Below, piece after piece: positions 13,686 to 21,295 of a DNA stretch of 26,471 nucleotides; the stretch's first letter is position 1, and the number at the start of each line of letters is the position of its first letter. A program made the translations under genes and the position numbers. The stretch covers positions 1 to 26,471 of the forward strand of contig CAJUSJ010000056.1 in the NCBI GenBank assembly GCA_910588865.1, read 5' to 3'. The notes beneath the pieces are model-generated. The model was not told where the DNA came from and ran no database searches. It saw only the letters and a program-made list of their open reading frames with translations. This DNA comes from an uncultured Lachnospiraceae bacterium (lineage in GTDB: Bacteria; Bacillota; Clostridia; Lachnospirales; Lachnospiraceae).

Positions 13686-15050
13686 ATGAAGATGAAGCGA
13701 GCGATGGCATTGGCACTTGCGGCAGCCATGAGTCTGTCCTTAGCGGCATGCGGCGGCAGTGATTCCGGGAACCAGCCGGCGGCAGGAGGAAATGAGGCGG
13801 GGGCCAATACGTCAGGAGGCAGCGCGGGGGGGGAAAATCAGGCAGCCCCGGCAGAGGGAGATAAGGTGGTTATCAACTTCTTCCACCGTTGGCCCAATGA
13901 CCCCAAGAACTCCATGTTCAATGAGCTGATCCAGCAGTATATGGCGGAGAATCCAAATGTGACCATCAACATGGACTGCATTTTAAATGACCAGTATAAG
14001 GAGAAGATCCGCATGGTGGTCAGCACCGACGAGGTGCCGGACATCTTCTCTTCCTGGTCAGGAACCTTTGCCCAGGAGATGATCGCTTCCGGCAACGTGG
14101 CTTCTCTCAACGACATGTATGAGGCGGACACAGAGTGGTCCGGAAAGATCGCCCAGGCCAGCGTTGACGGATTTACCTTTGACGGCCAGATCTACGGTGT
14201 GCCCTGGTCCCAGGACGGCAAGGTATTTTTCTACAACAAGAAGATTTTCGCTGACAACAATATCCAGATCCCAACTACCTGGAACCAGTTTATCGGCGTC
14301 CTGGACACGCTGAAGGCGGCGGGGTACGAGACTCCTGTTGTGGAAGGCCTGTCTGACAGCTGGGCTATCCTTCATTATCTGGGAACCATGAACCAGAGAA
14401 TGGTGGATCCCCAGGTTCTTGCCAAGGATTATGACGCGGCTACAGGGGAATTTACGGACCCGGCTTATGTGGAAGTCCTCAATAAATGGCAGCAGCTGAT
14501 CTCCTACATGGGCGACACCTGTGTGGCCATTGACCATGAGACTGCCAGAAACACTTATTTTGCCACAGGGGAAGCTCCTATTATGTATCTGCAGCTGGCG
14601 GAGATCCCCCATATAGAGAAAGTGATTCCGGAAGATTTCGAGTACGGGTTCTTTAACTTCCCGGCATTTGAGGAAGGAAAGGGAGACACAAAGGCTTTGA
14701 CAGGGGCTCCAGAGGGCTTTATGATAAGCAATAAGACAAAGTATCCGGAAGAGTGCCAGAAATTCTTAAAATGGCTTGTGAGCAAGAACGGCGGCGAGGC
14801 CCTGACTACCAAGTGCGGCGACATCTCCAGTGTTGACGGCGCTGTTGACGAGACCAACGCCATTCCGGCCCAGCTGGAGGCCATGGACATCATCAAGTCC
14901 GCGTCATTTTTGGCCCCATGGTTTGACAATGCCTGCGACGCTTCCGTCTACACTGTATACAGCCAGGGCGCTCAGGCCATTGCGACAGGCGATGAGACAC
15001 CGGAAAGTGTTATGAAGCAGGTTCAGGAGGCAGCGGCTTCCATTCACTAG
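13686..15050 (+). CDS. ABC transporter sugar/Amadori-product-binding lipoprotein (family 1)
   Basis: The start at 13686 is chosen because GGAGG (13673-13677) is 8 bases away; an in-frame ATG at 13680 is only 2 bases from it. The product is 454 residues with a lipoprotein signal (AMALALAAAMSLSLAAC, lipidated Cys22), a Gly/Ser/Ala-rich spacer, and a family-1 extracellular solute-binding fold (INFFHRWPNDPKN, VPDIFSSWSG, IYGVPWSQDGKVFFYNKK). It binds the substrate outside the cell and delivers it to the permeases at 15126 and 16010. In this setting the ligand is likely a glycated amino acid, as for FrlO of Bacillus; an ordinary sugar remains possible. Confidence 0.88.
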   Translation: MKMKRAMALALAAAMSLSLAACGGSDSGNQPAAGGNEAGANTSGGSAGGENQAAPAEGDKVVINFFHRWPNDPKNSMFNELIQQYMAENPNVTINMDCILNDQYKEKIRMVVSTDEVPDIFSSWSGTFAQEMIASGNVASLNDMYEADTEWSGKIAQASVDGFTFDGQIYGVPWSQDGKVFFYNKKIFADNNIQIPTTWNQFIGVLDTLKAAGYETPVVEGLSDSWAILHYLGTMNQRMVDPQVLAKDYDAATGEFTDPAYVEVLNKWQQLISYMGDTCVAIDHETARNTYFATGEAPIMYLQLAEIPHIEKVIPEDFEYGFFNFPAFEEGKGDTKALTGAPEGFMISNKTKYPEECQKFLKWLVSKNGGEALTTKCGDISSVDGAVDETNAIPAQLEAMDIIKSASFLAPWFDNACDASVYTVYSQGAQAIATGDETPESVMKQVQEAAASIH

Positions 15051-15069
15051 GGTCACGAACTTGACGGCA

Positions 15070-15097
15070 GGGGGAGGGGAGGAGAAGCCGCTCCCCC
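15070..15097 (+). other. GC-rich intercistronic hairpin after the binding-protein gene
   Basis: GGGGGAG (15070-15076) pairs with CTCCCCC (15091-15097) in the 75-base gap before the first permease. No T-run follows. Such hairpins after binding-protein genes commonly stabilise the upstream mRNA, giving more binding protein than permease; that function is inferred here. A TTTCGCGAAA palindrome (15099-15108) follows. Confidence 0.6.
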
Positions 15098-15125
15098 ATT
15101 TCGCGAAAAGATGGGATGGATTTAA

Positions 15126-16010
15126 TTGAAGAAGAGAAGAAATATAGAAGCCCTGGCATTTACGGTGCCGGCTTTAATGATATTGGGAGTGTTTGTGTTT
15201 TATCCCCTGGTCAGAAATATTATCTACAGCTTTCAGTCCTTTACCCTGTCCTCTGTGACAAAGGAGTGGGTGGGGCTGAAGAATTATGCCACGCTTCTGT
15301 CAGATAAGATTATTCTGACCTGTCTGAAAAACAATATTTTGTATGCCCTGATCTCCATTGTGATCCAGGTTGGGTTCGGGCTGGTGCTGGCGGCTGTTCT
15401 GGAGGATGTGGCTTTCCGCAAGCTGGCCCCCACTTTGAGAAGTATTTATTTTATTCCCACCGTAATCTCCATGACCGTGGTCTGCCTGCTGTTTGATTTT
15501 GTATATAATCCTCAGATGGGCCTGCTCAACAGTTTTCTTGAGATGATCGGCTTAGAGAGCCTGACAAAAATATGGCTGGGTAGCAAGAAGACAGCCATGT
15601 ACGCGGTAATTGCCGTGTCCCAGTGGCAGAGTACCGGATATGTGGCCATGCTTTTCATTGTGGCGATTCAGAAAATTCCCCGTGATCTCTATGAGGCGGC
15701 GGAGGTGGATGGCGCCAGCAAGATCAAACAGTTTTTCTATATTACGGTACCCCAGGTGCGTCAGATGTTCTTTGTCACCATGATCCTGACAGTTTCCGGC
15801 GCGTTTACGGTGTTCAATGAGCCCTATATCCTCACAAGCGGAGGGCCGGGAACCGCGACCATGGTATTGTCCCTGCACATGTACCAGACAGGATTTGTAA
15901 AGAACAACATGGGCTACGCGTCAACTATCGCCATGCTGATCTTTGTGATCACGGCGGTCCTGTCCTCGGTTCAGTTCTTCAGCTTTGGGTCGGAAAAGGA
16001 GGAGCGGTGA
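15126..16010 (+). CDS. ABC transporter permease (MalF-like, first subunit)
   Basis: This 294-residue membrane protein has about six hydrophobic segments and the EAA loop (LYEAAEVDGASKIKQFFYIT, residues 189-208) that contacts the ATPase. The start is TTG, directly after an in-frame TAA at 15123-15125; the upstream GGGATGGA is a modest ribosome binding site. It pairs with the permease that follows to form the channel for the substrate delivered by the lipoprotein. No ATP-binding subunit lies in the locus, so a shared MsmX-type ATPase encoded elsewhere is likely, as in the Bacillus frl system. Confidence 0.87.
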   Translation: MKKRRNIEALAFTVPALMILGVFVFYPLVRNIIYSFQSFTLSSVTKEWVGLKNYATLLSDKIILTCLKNNILYALISIVIQVGFGLVLAAVLEDVAFRKLAPTLRSIYFIPTVISMTVVCLLFDFVYNPQMGLLNSFLEMIGLESLTKIWLGSKKTAMYAVIAVSQWQSTGYVAMLFIVAIQKIPRDLYEAAEVDGASKIKQFFYITVPQVRQMFFVTMILTVSGAFTVFNEPYILTSGGPGTATMVLSLHMYQTGFVKNNMGYASTIAMLIFVITAVLSSVQFFSFGSEKEER

Positions 16011-16858
16011 TGAATAAGGGAAAAGCAAGAAAACGCAAAGTGTACGGGCCAGGGGAGATTGTGTGGCTTGTGATACTTTTTGTCCTGGCGGCTCTGATCG
16101 TCTACCCCCTGTTCTGGATTCTCATGTCCTCCTTTAAGGACTACAACGGGATCTATGGGGACGTATGGGGACTTCCTGAGGTATGGCATGTGGAAAATTA
16201 TATGACAGCCTGGAACAAGGGAATTTCCCAGTATTTTATTAACAGCGCCATTGTGACAGTGACCACGGTTGTGGGAGTGGTGCTCACGGCCTCCTTTGCC
16301 GCTTTTGGCATCTGTCAGACCATGGGCGCTCTGGGAAACGTTATTTTCCTCCTCTGCATGTGCGGGCTGCTTTTGTCGCCTCAGGTGTGCCTTTTGCCGC
16401 TGTTCATGCTTCTGCGGGCCCTGAAGCTTAAAAATACGCTGTGGGCAATGATTCTGCCTTACATCGCTTTCAGGCTTCCGGTGTCCATCATGATGATCCG
16501 CTCGTTCTTTGTGGGGATCTCCAAAGAGCTGGAGGAGGCGGCCACCATTGACGGCGCTTCCCTGTTTCAGATATACAGAACCATCTATCTGCCCCTGTCC
16601 AAACCCATCTTGTCCACAGTGGTGATTATGACCGCCTATTACGGGTGGAACGAGTTTATGTTTGCCACCATCCTGGTGGACAGTTCCAAGCTTCGCACTA
16701 TCCCCGTAGGTCTTATGACATTCCGGGACGGGCTGATGACAGAGTGGGGAGTGGTTCTGGCTGGCATGGTTATCGCCTGCCTGCCGATTATGACATTATT
16801 TTTGCTGATGCAGAAAAGCTTTGTCCGGGGTATGACCGCCGGATCAGTGAAAGGATAA
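16010..16858 (+). CDS. ABC transporter permease (MalG-like, second subunit)
   Basis: I chose ATG at 16010, overlapping the previous stop as TGATG, eight bases after AGGAGG; a GTG at 16007 is an alternative. The 282-residue protein has a MalG-like layout: hydrophobic start (VWLVILFVLAALIVYPLFW), a long first outside loop, and the EAA loop ELEEAATIDGASLFQIYRTI at residues ~173-192. It completes the two-permease channel. The one-base overlap indicates equal production with its partner. Confidence 0.88.
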   Translation: MNKGKARKRKVYGPGEIVWLVILFVLAALIVYPLFWILMSSFKDYNGIYGDVWGLPEVWHVENYMTAWNKGISQYFINSAIVTVTTVVGVVLTASFAAFGICQTMGALGNVIFLLCMCGLLLSPQVCLLPLFMLLRALKLKNTLWAMILPYIAFRLPVSIMMIRSFFVGISKELEEAATIDGASLFQIYRTIYLPLSKPILSTVVIMTAYYGWNEFMFATILVDSSKLRTIPVGLMTFRDGLMTEWGVVLAGMVIACLPIMTLFLLMQKSFVRGMTAGSVKG

Positions 16859-16862
16859 GGAT

Positions 16863-17675
16863 ATGAGATTAATAGCCATAGGAGACAATGTGACGGACTG
16901 CTACGTTGACGAGGGAGTTTATTTTCCAGGCGGAAACGCGGTCAATGTGGCGGTAAACTGCAAGAAAAACGGGGCCGAAAAGGTGAACTATATCGGTGTT
17001 TTCGGCGACGATGAGAGAGCGGATTACATTAAGGAGTGCCTGGCAAAAGAAGGGGTGGAGTTTAAGCGTTCCAGAAAGGTGTGTGCCCACACGGCCCAGC
17101 CCAGAGTGTACCTAAAAGACGGGGACCGGGTTTTTGGTCCAGGACCCAGGGACAGCTGCCAGCATCTCTTTTCCATCAAGATCGTGGCCGAGGATATGGA
17201 GGTGATCCGGGACTTTGACATCTGCCACACCAGCTGCTTTTCCAATCTGGAGTACGAACTTCCGGCCATCAGCGAGATCTGCCAGGTGTCCTTTGACTTT
17301 TCCGAGAGGCGGGAGGAGGATTATCTGAAAAGAACCTGTCCTTACCTGACCTTCGCCTTTTTCTCCGGGTCTGAGATGGAGGAGAGGGAGTGTGAGGAGC
17401 TGCTTAAAAAAGTCCATGGCCTTGGCACAAAGGTGGTGGGAATCACCAGAGGGTCTAAGGGAGCCATCTTTTACGACGGGGAGAAGATTTACCGCCAGGG
17501 CATCAAGCCCGTGGAGGTGGTGGACACCATGGGAGCGGGTGACAGCTTTATAGCGGGATTTTTGACAGCTTACGGCGACGGGAAAACCATGGAAGAGGCA
17601 CTGGACTACGGGGCGGAACGGTCTGCCCTTACCTGTATGGTAAGAGGGGGATTTGGGTATCCGCATAAAGCGTAG
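16863..17675 (+). CDS. frlD: FrlD-like fructosamine 6-kinase (PfkB family)
   Basis: At 270 residues this is a compact PfkB/ribokinase-family sugar kinase. IGDNVTDCY at the start and FPGGNAVNVAVNC (21-33) match the FrlD signature, DRVFGPGP resembles its sugar-loop region, and DTMGAGDSFIAGF (221-233) holds the anion hole and catalytic Asp227. It would phosphorylate the imported Amadori compound at C6 of the sugar, making the substrate for the SIS deglycases. It starts four bases after the permease stop. Only one kinase is present for two deglycase paralogues, so it may serve more than one adduct. Confidence 0.88.
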   Translation: MRLIAIGDNVTDCYVDEGVYFPGGNAVNVAVNCKKNGAEKVNYIGVFGDDERADYIKECLAKEGVEFKRSRKVCAHTAQPRVYLKDGDRVFGPGPRDSCQHLFSIKIVAEDMEVIRDFDICHTSCFSNLEYELPAISEICQVSFDFSERREEDYLKRTCPYLTFAFFSGSEMEERECEELLKKVHGLGTKVVGITRGSKGAIFYDGEKIYRQGIKPVEVVDTMGAGDSFIAGFLTAYGDGKTMEEALDYGAERSALTCMVRGGFGYPHKA

Positions 17676-17705
17676 AACATCAAGCCGGGTTTGATATTGT
17701 CCTGA

Positions 17706-17744
17706 GGGAGGAGCGCGGGAGTGATCCTCCCCCGGGATTTTTTT
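17706..17744 (+). terminator. Terminator-like hairpin after frlD
   Basis: GGGAGGA (17706-17712) pairs with TCCTCCC (17725-17731), and a run of seven T (17738-17744) follows after six bases. A competing GGGAG/CTCCC stem (17717-17731) is nearby. It probably ends or attenuates transcription before the second SIS gene. Confidence 0.6.
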
Positions 17745-17746
17745 AC

Positions 17747-17790
17747 AATAAAATTCCATCGCCCACAGGCGGTCTAAGTTCAGATATGCC
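17747..17790 (-). repeat. Dispersed repeat, copy in the frl locus
   Basis: Read on the minus strand this segment (GGCATATCTGAACTTAGA, then CGCCTGTGGGCGATG) matches the plus-strand copy at 24544-24583 at most positions, including an ending TTTTAT. Both copies are intergenic and lie beside hairpins. It could be a small structured RNA, a transcript-end element or a non-autonomous repeat. Confidence 0.65.
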
Positions 17791-17852
17791 AGACCCGTTG
17801 AACTCATGGCCGGGCGGGTGGAGGTATGATATGAAAAAAGGGGGAGGACTTA

Positions 17853-18863
17853 ATGATTCGTTTTTCAAGAGAAGAGTATCTGGATGGAGCCAGGCTGACC
17901 ATAGAATCCAGGAAGACAGCGGAGGAGGCCGCTGACCAAATCTGGAGGGAGGGGTATGATAATCTGTTTCTCACTGCCGTAGGGGGAAGCACGGTGCCTA
18001 TGATGGCGGCCGCGGCCATAGTTAAGGAGATGACGGACCTGCCTGTGTTTGTGGAGCAGGCGGCTGAGCTCGCGGTCAGAGGAAACCGGAATCTTACGGC
18101 TAAGTCGGTGGTGGTCACTTTGTCAAAGACCGGGGATACCCGGGAGACAGTGGAAATCGCCGGAATCTGCAAAGGAAAGGGATGCCGGGTAGTGTCCTTT
18201 ACCAGACAGGAAGATTCTCCTCTTGGCCGGAATAGTACATTTTTTATACCCATGAGACATGAAAATGGGGTGGAATACGAGTATATGCTGATCTACTGGT
18301 TTGTGCTGCGGCTTCTGTATCTGAGAGGGGATTTTCCGGAGTATCCCCGGTTCGCGGATCAGATGGAGGCTTTGCCGGAAAACCTTCTGCGGATTAAGGA
18401 GGAGTTTGACCCCAGAGCCGAGGAGATCGCTGCCGCGTATTGGAAAGAGCCTTACATGATCTGGGTGGGTGGCAATGAGATGTGGGGGGAAGTGTACATG
18501 TTTACCATGTGCATTCTGGAGGAAATGCAGTGGATCCGGACCAAGGCTGTGACCAGCGGCGAATTTTTCCACGGAACTCTGGAACTGGTAGATGAGAACA
18601 CGGCGGTATTTCTGGTCAAGGGCGAAGGAGCCTGCCGCATCCTTGATGAGAGGGCGGAACGGTTTATCAGGAAGTATGGGAAAAAATATGTGATCCTGGA
18701 TCCAAGAGATTATGATCTTGTGGGGATTGATCAGTCCTTCCGCTGGATCTTGGCCCCGGCAGTGATCTCCACCATTCTGGTGGACCGTCTGGCGGCCCAC
18801 ATGGAAGCCCATACCAACCATGATCTGGACTACAGAAGGTACTATAGGCAATTTGATTATTGA
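17853..18863 (+). CDS. Second FrlB/GfrF-like SIS-domain deglycase
   Basis: This 336-residue double-SIS protein is a diverged paralogue of the protein at 12598-13575: LTAVGGSTVPM, VTLSKTGDTRETVE, EEMQW, SGEFFHGTLEL and the end YRRYYRQFDY. Glu224 and His240 keep the same 16-residue spacing as the catalytic Glu/His pair of FraB-type deglycases, so it should be active. The divergence suggests another adduct, for example an aldose-derived or different amino acid conjugate. GGGGGAGG lies upstream of the ATG. It follows a terminator-like hairpin, so its expression may be lower than that of frlB. Confidence 0.85.
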   Translation: MIRFSREEYLDGARLTIESRKTAEEAADQIWREGYDNLFLTAVGGSTVPMMAAAAIVKEMTDLPVFVEQAAELAVRGNRNLTAKSVVVTLSKTGDTRETVEIAGICKGKGCRVVSFTRQEDSPLGRNSTFFIPMRHENGVEYEYMLIYWFVLRLLYLRGDFPEYPRFADQMEALPENLLRIKEEFDPRAEEIAAAYWKEPYMIWVGGNEMWGEVYMFTMCILEEMQWIRTKAVTSGEFFHGTLELVDENTAVFLVKGEGACRILDERAERFIRKYGKKYVILDPRDYDLVGIDQSFRWILAPAVISTILVDRLAAHMEAHTNHDLDYRRYYRQFDY

Positions 18864-18888
18864 TAGAAAATTTTTTGTGTTATATAAT
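18860..18888 (+). promoter_or_regulatory. Internal promoter for the PHP and regulator genes, with possible operator
   Basis: TTGATA (18860-18865), exactly 17 bases, and TATAAT (18883-18888) make a near-consensus promoter overlapping the stop of the SIS gene. GTTATATAAT (18879-18888), one base away from the palindrome near the frl promoter, covers the -10 box. A repressor bound there would block this promoter. Confidence 0.75.
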
Positions 18889-18977
18889 GATACCAGGGTC
18901 AAACGGTTATGTATGGCGTTGTTTACATGAACCCGGAGTGATTCGCGGGTATCTGATCAGGGAGGTAACATCTGTTT

Positions 18978-19784
18978 ATGCTGCTGGAAGATTATCATGT
19001 GCACTGTCTCAATTCCCCGGACAGCAGGGAGCCTCTGGAGATGATCTGTCAGGGGGCAATTGAGGCAGGCATAAGAGAGATCATGGTGACGGATCACTAT
19101 GAGATGTTTAAGGACGCGGACAAATATCCGCCTTACCGCCAGGAGTACCTGGATAAGTGCGTACAGAGTGTGGAGGAGTGCCGGGATAAGTTTGAGGGTC
19201 AGCTTTATGTGGGATTGGGGATTGAACTTGGACAGTGGCATCTGCAGCGTCAGGCGGCGGATATGGTGGTGGGAGCTTATCCATTTGACTATGTGATCGG
19301 CTCCTTTCACAAGCTTGACGATATTGATCTCAAATTTTTCCATTATAAAGAGCTTGATTCCAAAAAGCTGTGCCGTCGGTATCTGGAGGAGCTGCTTCTG
19401 ATCGCGGGGCAGGGGGATTTTGATTGTATGGCGCACCTGGATCTGATCAAGCGCTATGCGGCGGAGCAGGGGGTGTCTATCCGGGCAGAGGACGAAGAAG
19501 AGCTGGTGAGAGAGATTCTCAAAACCCTTATAAAGAGGGGAAAGGGACTGGAGGTGAACACATCCGGCCTGCGCCAGGCGGTGAAGGAGATGTTTCCGTC
19601 CGCCGGTATTTTGCGGTGGTACCGGGAGGAAGGAGGAAGTATCCTCACCATAGGTTCTGACGCCCACCGAAGGCAGGATGTGGGAGCCGGTTTTGAGGAA
19701 GCGGGAAAACTGCTGTCATCCCTTGGCTTTTTATACGTCAGCCATTTCCGCGGCAGGAAGCTGACCCAGAAGAAGATAGAATAG
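18978..19784 (+). CDS. PHP-domain phosphoesterase (histidinol-phosphatase HisJ-like)
   Basis: This 268-residue protein has the whole PHP metal-binding set: DYHVHC (His7, His9), TDHYE (Asp39, His40), GIELG (Glu83), GSFHK (His111), AHLDL (His153) and GSDAHR (Asp228, His230). PHP phosphatases of this length use a trinuclear metal centre to hydrolyse phosphate monoesters; histidinol phosphate is the best known substrate. No histidine genes are nearby. In an Amadori locus it may instead remove phosphate from a dead-end phosphorylated intermediate; that is inference. GGGAGG sits about 12 bases upstream of the ATG, a long spacing. Confidence 0.82.
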   Translation: MLLEDYHVHCLNSPDSREPLEMICQGAIEAGIREIMVTDHYEMFKDADKYPPYRQEYLDKCVQSVEECRDKFEGQLYVGLGIELGQWHLQRQAADMVVGAYPFDYVIGSFHKLDDIDLKFFHYKELDSKKLCRRYLEELLLIAGQGDFDCMAHLDLIKRYAAEQGVSIRAEDEEELVREILKTLIKRGKGLEVNTSGLRQAVKEMFPSAGILRWYREEGGSILTIGSDAHRRQDVGAGFEEAGKLLSSLGFLYVSHFRGRKLTQKKIE

Positions 19785-19789
19785 GAGAG

Positions 19790-19799
19790 AACGTTATAT
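19790..19799. promoter_or_regulatory. Possible operator half-site at the regulator start codon
   Basis: AACGTTATAT overlaps the ATG of the GntR gene and repeats bases 12548-12557 of the operator candidate near the frl promoter. If bound, it could limit regulator synthesis. A 10-base match could be chance. Confidence 0.3.
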
Positions 19800-20571
19800 G
19801 TTGGATCAGAACGCGGCGACCCCATTGTATGAACAGCTGAAAGTGGCGATCAAGGAAGGGATTGAGGCAGGAGAATACCGGCCGGGAACCAGGATGCCCA
19901 GCGAGGCGGAGATGGAGAAGCTGTATGATGTGAGCCGGATCACTGTGCGGCGCGCGGTCAAGGAACTGTGCGAGGAAAAGATACTGGCAAAGAAGCAGGG
20001 AAAAGGCACCTTCGTCCTGAGTCCGGTCAATGTCAGCTATAACCGGCTGGACCGCACCGTAGGAGGTTTTCACGACTCCCTTGTCAGGGAAGGAAAAGAA
20101 GCCACAGTGGATATCCTGGAAAAATCCGTGATCCGAGTAAATACTTCTTATGCCAGGGATCTGGATATTGATCCTGAGGATAAGGTGGTCTGTCTGAAAA
20201 GGCTGATGTATGCCAATGGGGTTCCGGTGATGATCGACACCGCGTATATCCCGGAGAAACGGTTTCCCGGGATCTATGACAAGCTGGTGGGAAACGTGGC
20301 GTTGTTTCGGCTCATGGAGCAGGAATACGGTGTGAAGCTGGAGAGGTACTACAAGGTTCTTAAAGTGCGCAAAGCCACAGAGGACATGGGCCGCCTTCTC
20401 AACTGTGAAGAAGGGGATCCCATGTTTGACCTGTTCAAGATCACCTACAATGGCGGGGGCATTCCCCAGAGCATCTCTATTTCCATCCTAAAGGGCAATG
20501 ACACCTACTATGTGATCACCAGCGAGGAGGAGGATCAGGTGAATCACAGCGGCCTCAGCTGGAAGCTGTAG
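19798..20571 (+). CDS. GntR/HutC-family transcriptional regulator (FrlR-like)
   Basis: This 257-residue protein has an N-terminal winged helix (PLYEQLKVAIKEGIEAGEY, PSEAEMEKLYDVSRITVRRA, GKGTFV; residues ~8-76) and a C-terminal UTRA ligand-binding domain (~95-240). HutC-type regulators repress sugar or amino acid catabolic genes until a phosphorylated sugar or related ligand binds the UTRA domain. Position at the end of the Amadori locus and size match FrlR, so the ligand may be a phosphorylated Amadori compound. Fourteen bases separate it from the PHP gene; both probably come from the internal promoter at 18860. Candidate sites are the GTTATATAAC-like palindromes. Confidence 0.88.
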   Translation: MLDQNAATPLYEQLKVAIKEGIEAGEYRPGTRMPSEAEMEKLYDVSRITVRRAVKELCEEKILAKKQGKGTFVLSPVNVSYNRLDRTVGGFHDSLVREGKEATVDILEKSVIRVNTSYARDLDIDPEDKVVCLKRLMYANGVPVMIDTAYIPEKRFPGIYDKLVGNVALFRLMEQEYGVKLERYYKVLKVRKATEDMGRLLNCEEGDPMFDLFKITYNGGGIPQSISISILKGNDTYYVITSEEEDQVNHSGLSWKL

Positions 20572-20601
20572 ATCTGTAGATGGGGGCGGCCCGGACTTGT
20601 G

Positions 20602-21264
20602 TCAGAGGGAGGCGCTCACTTCCTCCAGCCGCCCGTAAAACTGAGGATAAAAGTCAGCCCGGGTATCATAGGGCCTGAAAAAGAAGGTGTTCAGTATCAG
20701 GGTGTTTACCTGCTTTTCCCGCTCCATACCCTTTTCTTCCGGAGATTCCTGGAGATCTTTTAAAAAGTAGTGCCAGTCGCGGATAAAGGTTTCATAGCGG
20801 TCAAAATCAGCCATGCCGATCCATTTGCGCACCTTTACCTTTGAGCGGTTGGTCCGGCGGCATTCGTTGACCTGGAGAAAATAGCGGAAGGAGCGGTTCT
20901 CGTAATACCGGCCTAAGGGGAACAGGCGGCAGAATCCCGGACGGGAATCATGGACAGAGCACCGCCCGGCATCTGTCAGGAGAGGACAGCGCCCCGAGGT
21001 GCCGTCCATCCTGATGTGGGGGAGGATAATGCCGTCCACCACACCCAGCTCTAAGACCAGGGACCTGGAGACAAGGTCAGCCGCGGAGGTGTCTAAGCGG
21101 CGGGTCAGCAGGTAGATATCCATGGGGTCCAGGATAATGGTGTCCGCCATGGTCTCGCAGCAGGAAGAACAGCCAGCGCAGTCCCCGCAGCCCACCTTTA
21201 CAAGGTCATTGGAAGTATATAATTTTCCGTCAGAAACTTCTTTTAAATCAATATATCGGTTCAT
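20602..21264 (-). CDS. YkgJ-type cysteine-cluster protein
   Basis: This 220-residue protein has the cysteine cluster of the YkgJ/CxxCxxCC family: GCGDCAGCSSCC (Cys26, 29, 32, 35, 36), then GRCPLL (Cys93), RCSVHDSRPGFCRLFP (Cys102, 112). Such proteins are thought to bind zinc or an iron-sulfur cluster; cellular role is unknown. AGGAGGG precedes the ATG. It follows the transglutaminase-like gene by 31 bases on the same strand and likely shares its promoter. It converges with the GntR gene, with only 30 bases between the stops and no clear terminator. Confidence 0.85.
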   Translation of the reverse strand: MNRYIDLKEVSDGKLYTSNDLVKVGCGDCAGCSSCCETMADTIILDPMDIYLLTRRLDTSAADLVSRSLVLELGVVDGIILPHIRMDGTSGRCPLLTDAGRCSVHDSRPGFCRLFPLGRYYENRSFRYFLQVNECRRTNRSKVKVRKWIGMADFDRYETFIRDWHYFLKDLQESPEEKGMEREKQVNTLILNTFFFRPYDTRADFYPQFYGRLEEVSASL

Positions 21265-21295
21265 AAGCTCCCTCCTGATTTCCGTATTTTCCTTT

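Noticed and set aside
12991..13749. 252-residue open frame on the minus strand
   Set aside because: It lies opposite frlB and the start of the binding-protein gene, has no ribosome binding site or family-like motifs, and the plus-strand genes are certain.
18123..18902. 259-residue minus-strand frame, and similar ones at 17112-17807 and 18957-19667
   Set aside because: They are antisense to well supported SIS, FrlD and PHP genes. The shared peptide LAYLNLDRL at 17112-17807 and near 24535-24600 reflects the dispersed DNA repeat, not a protein family.
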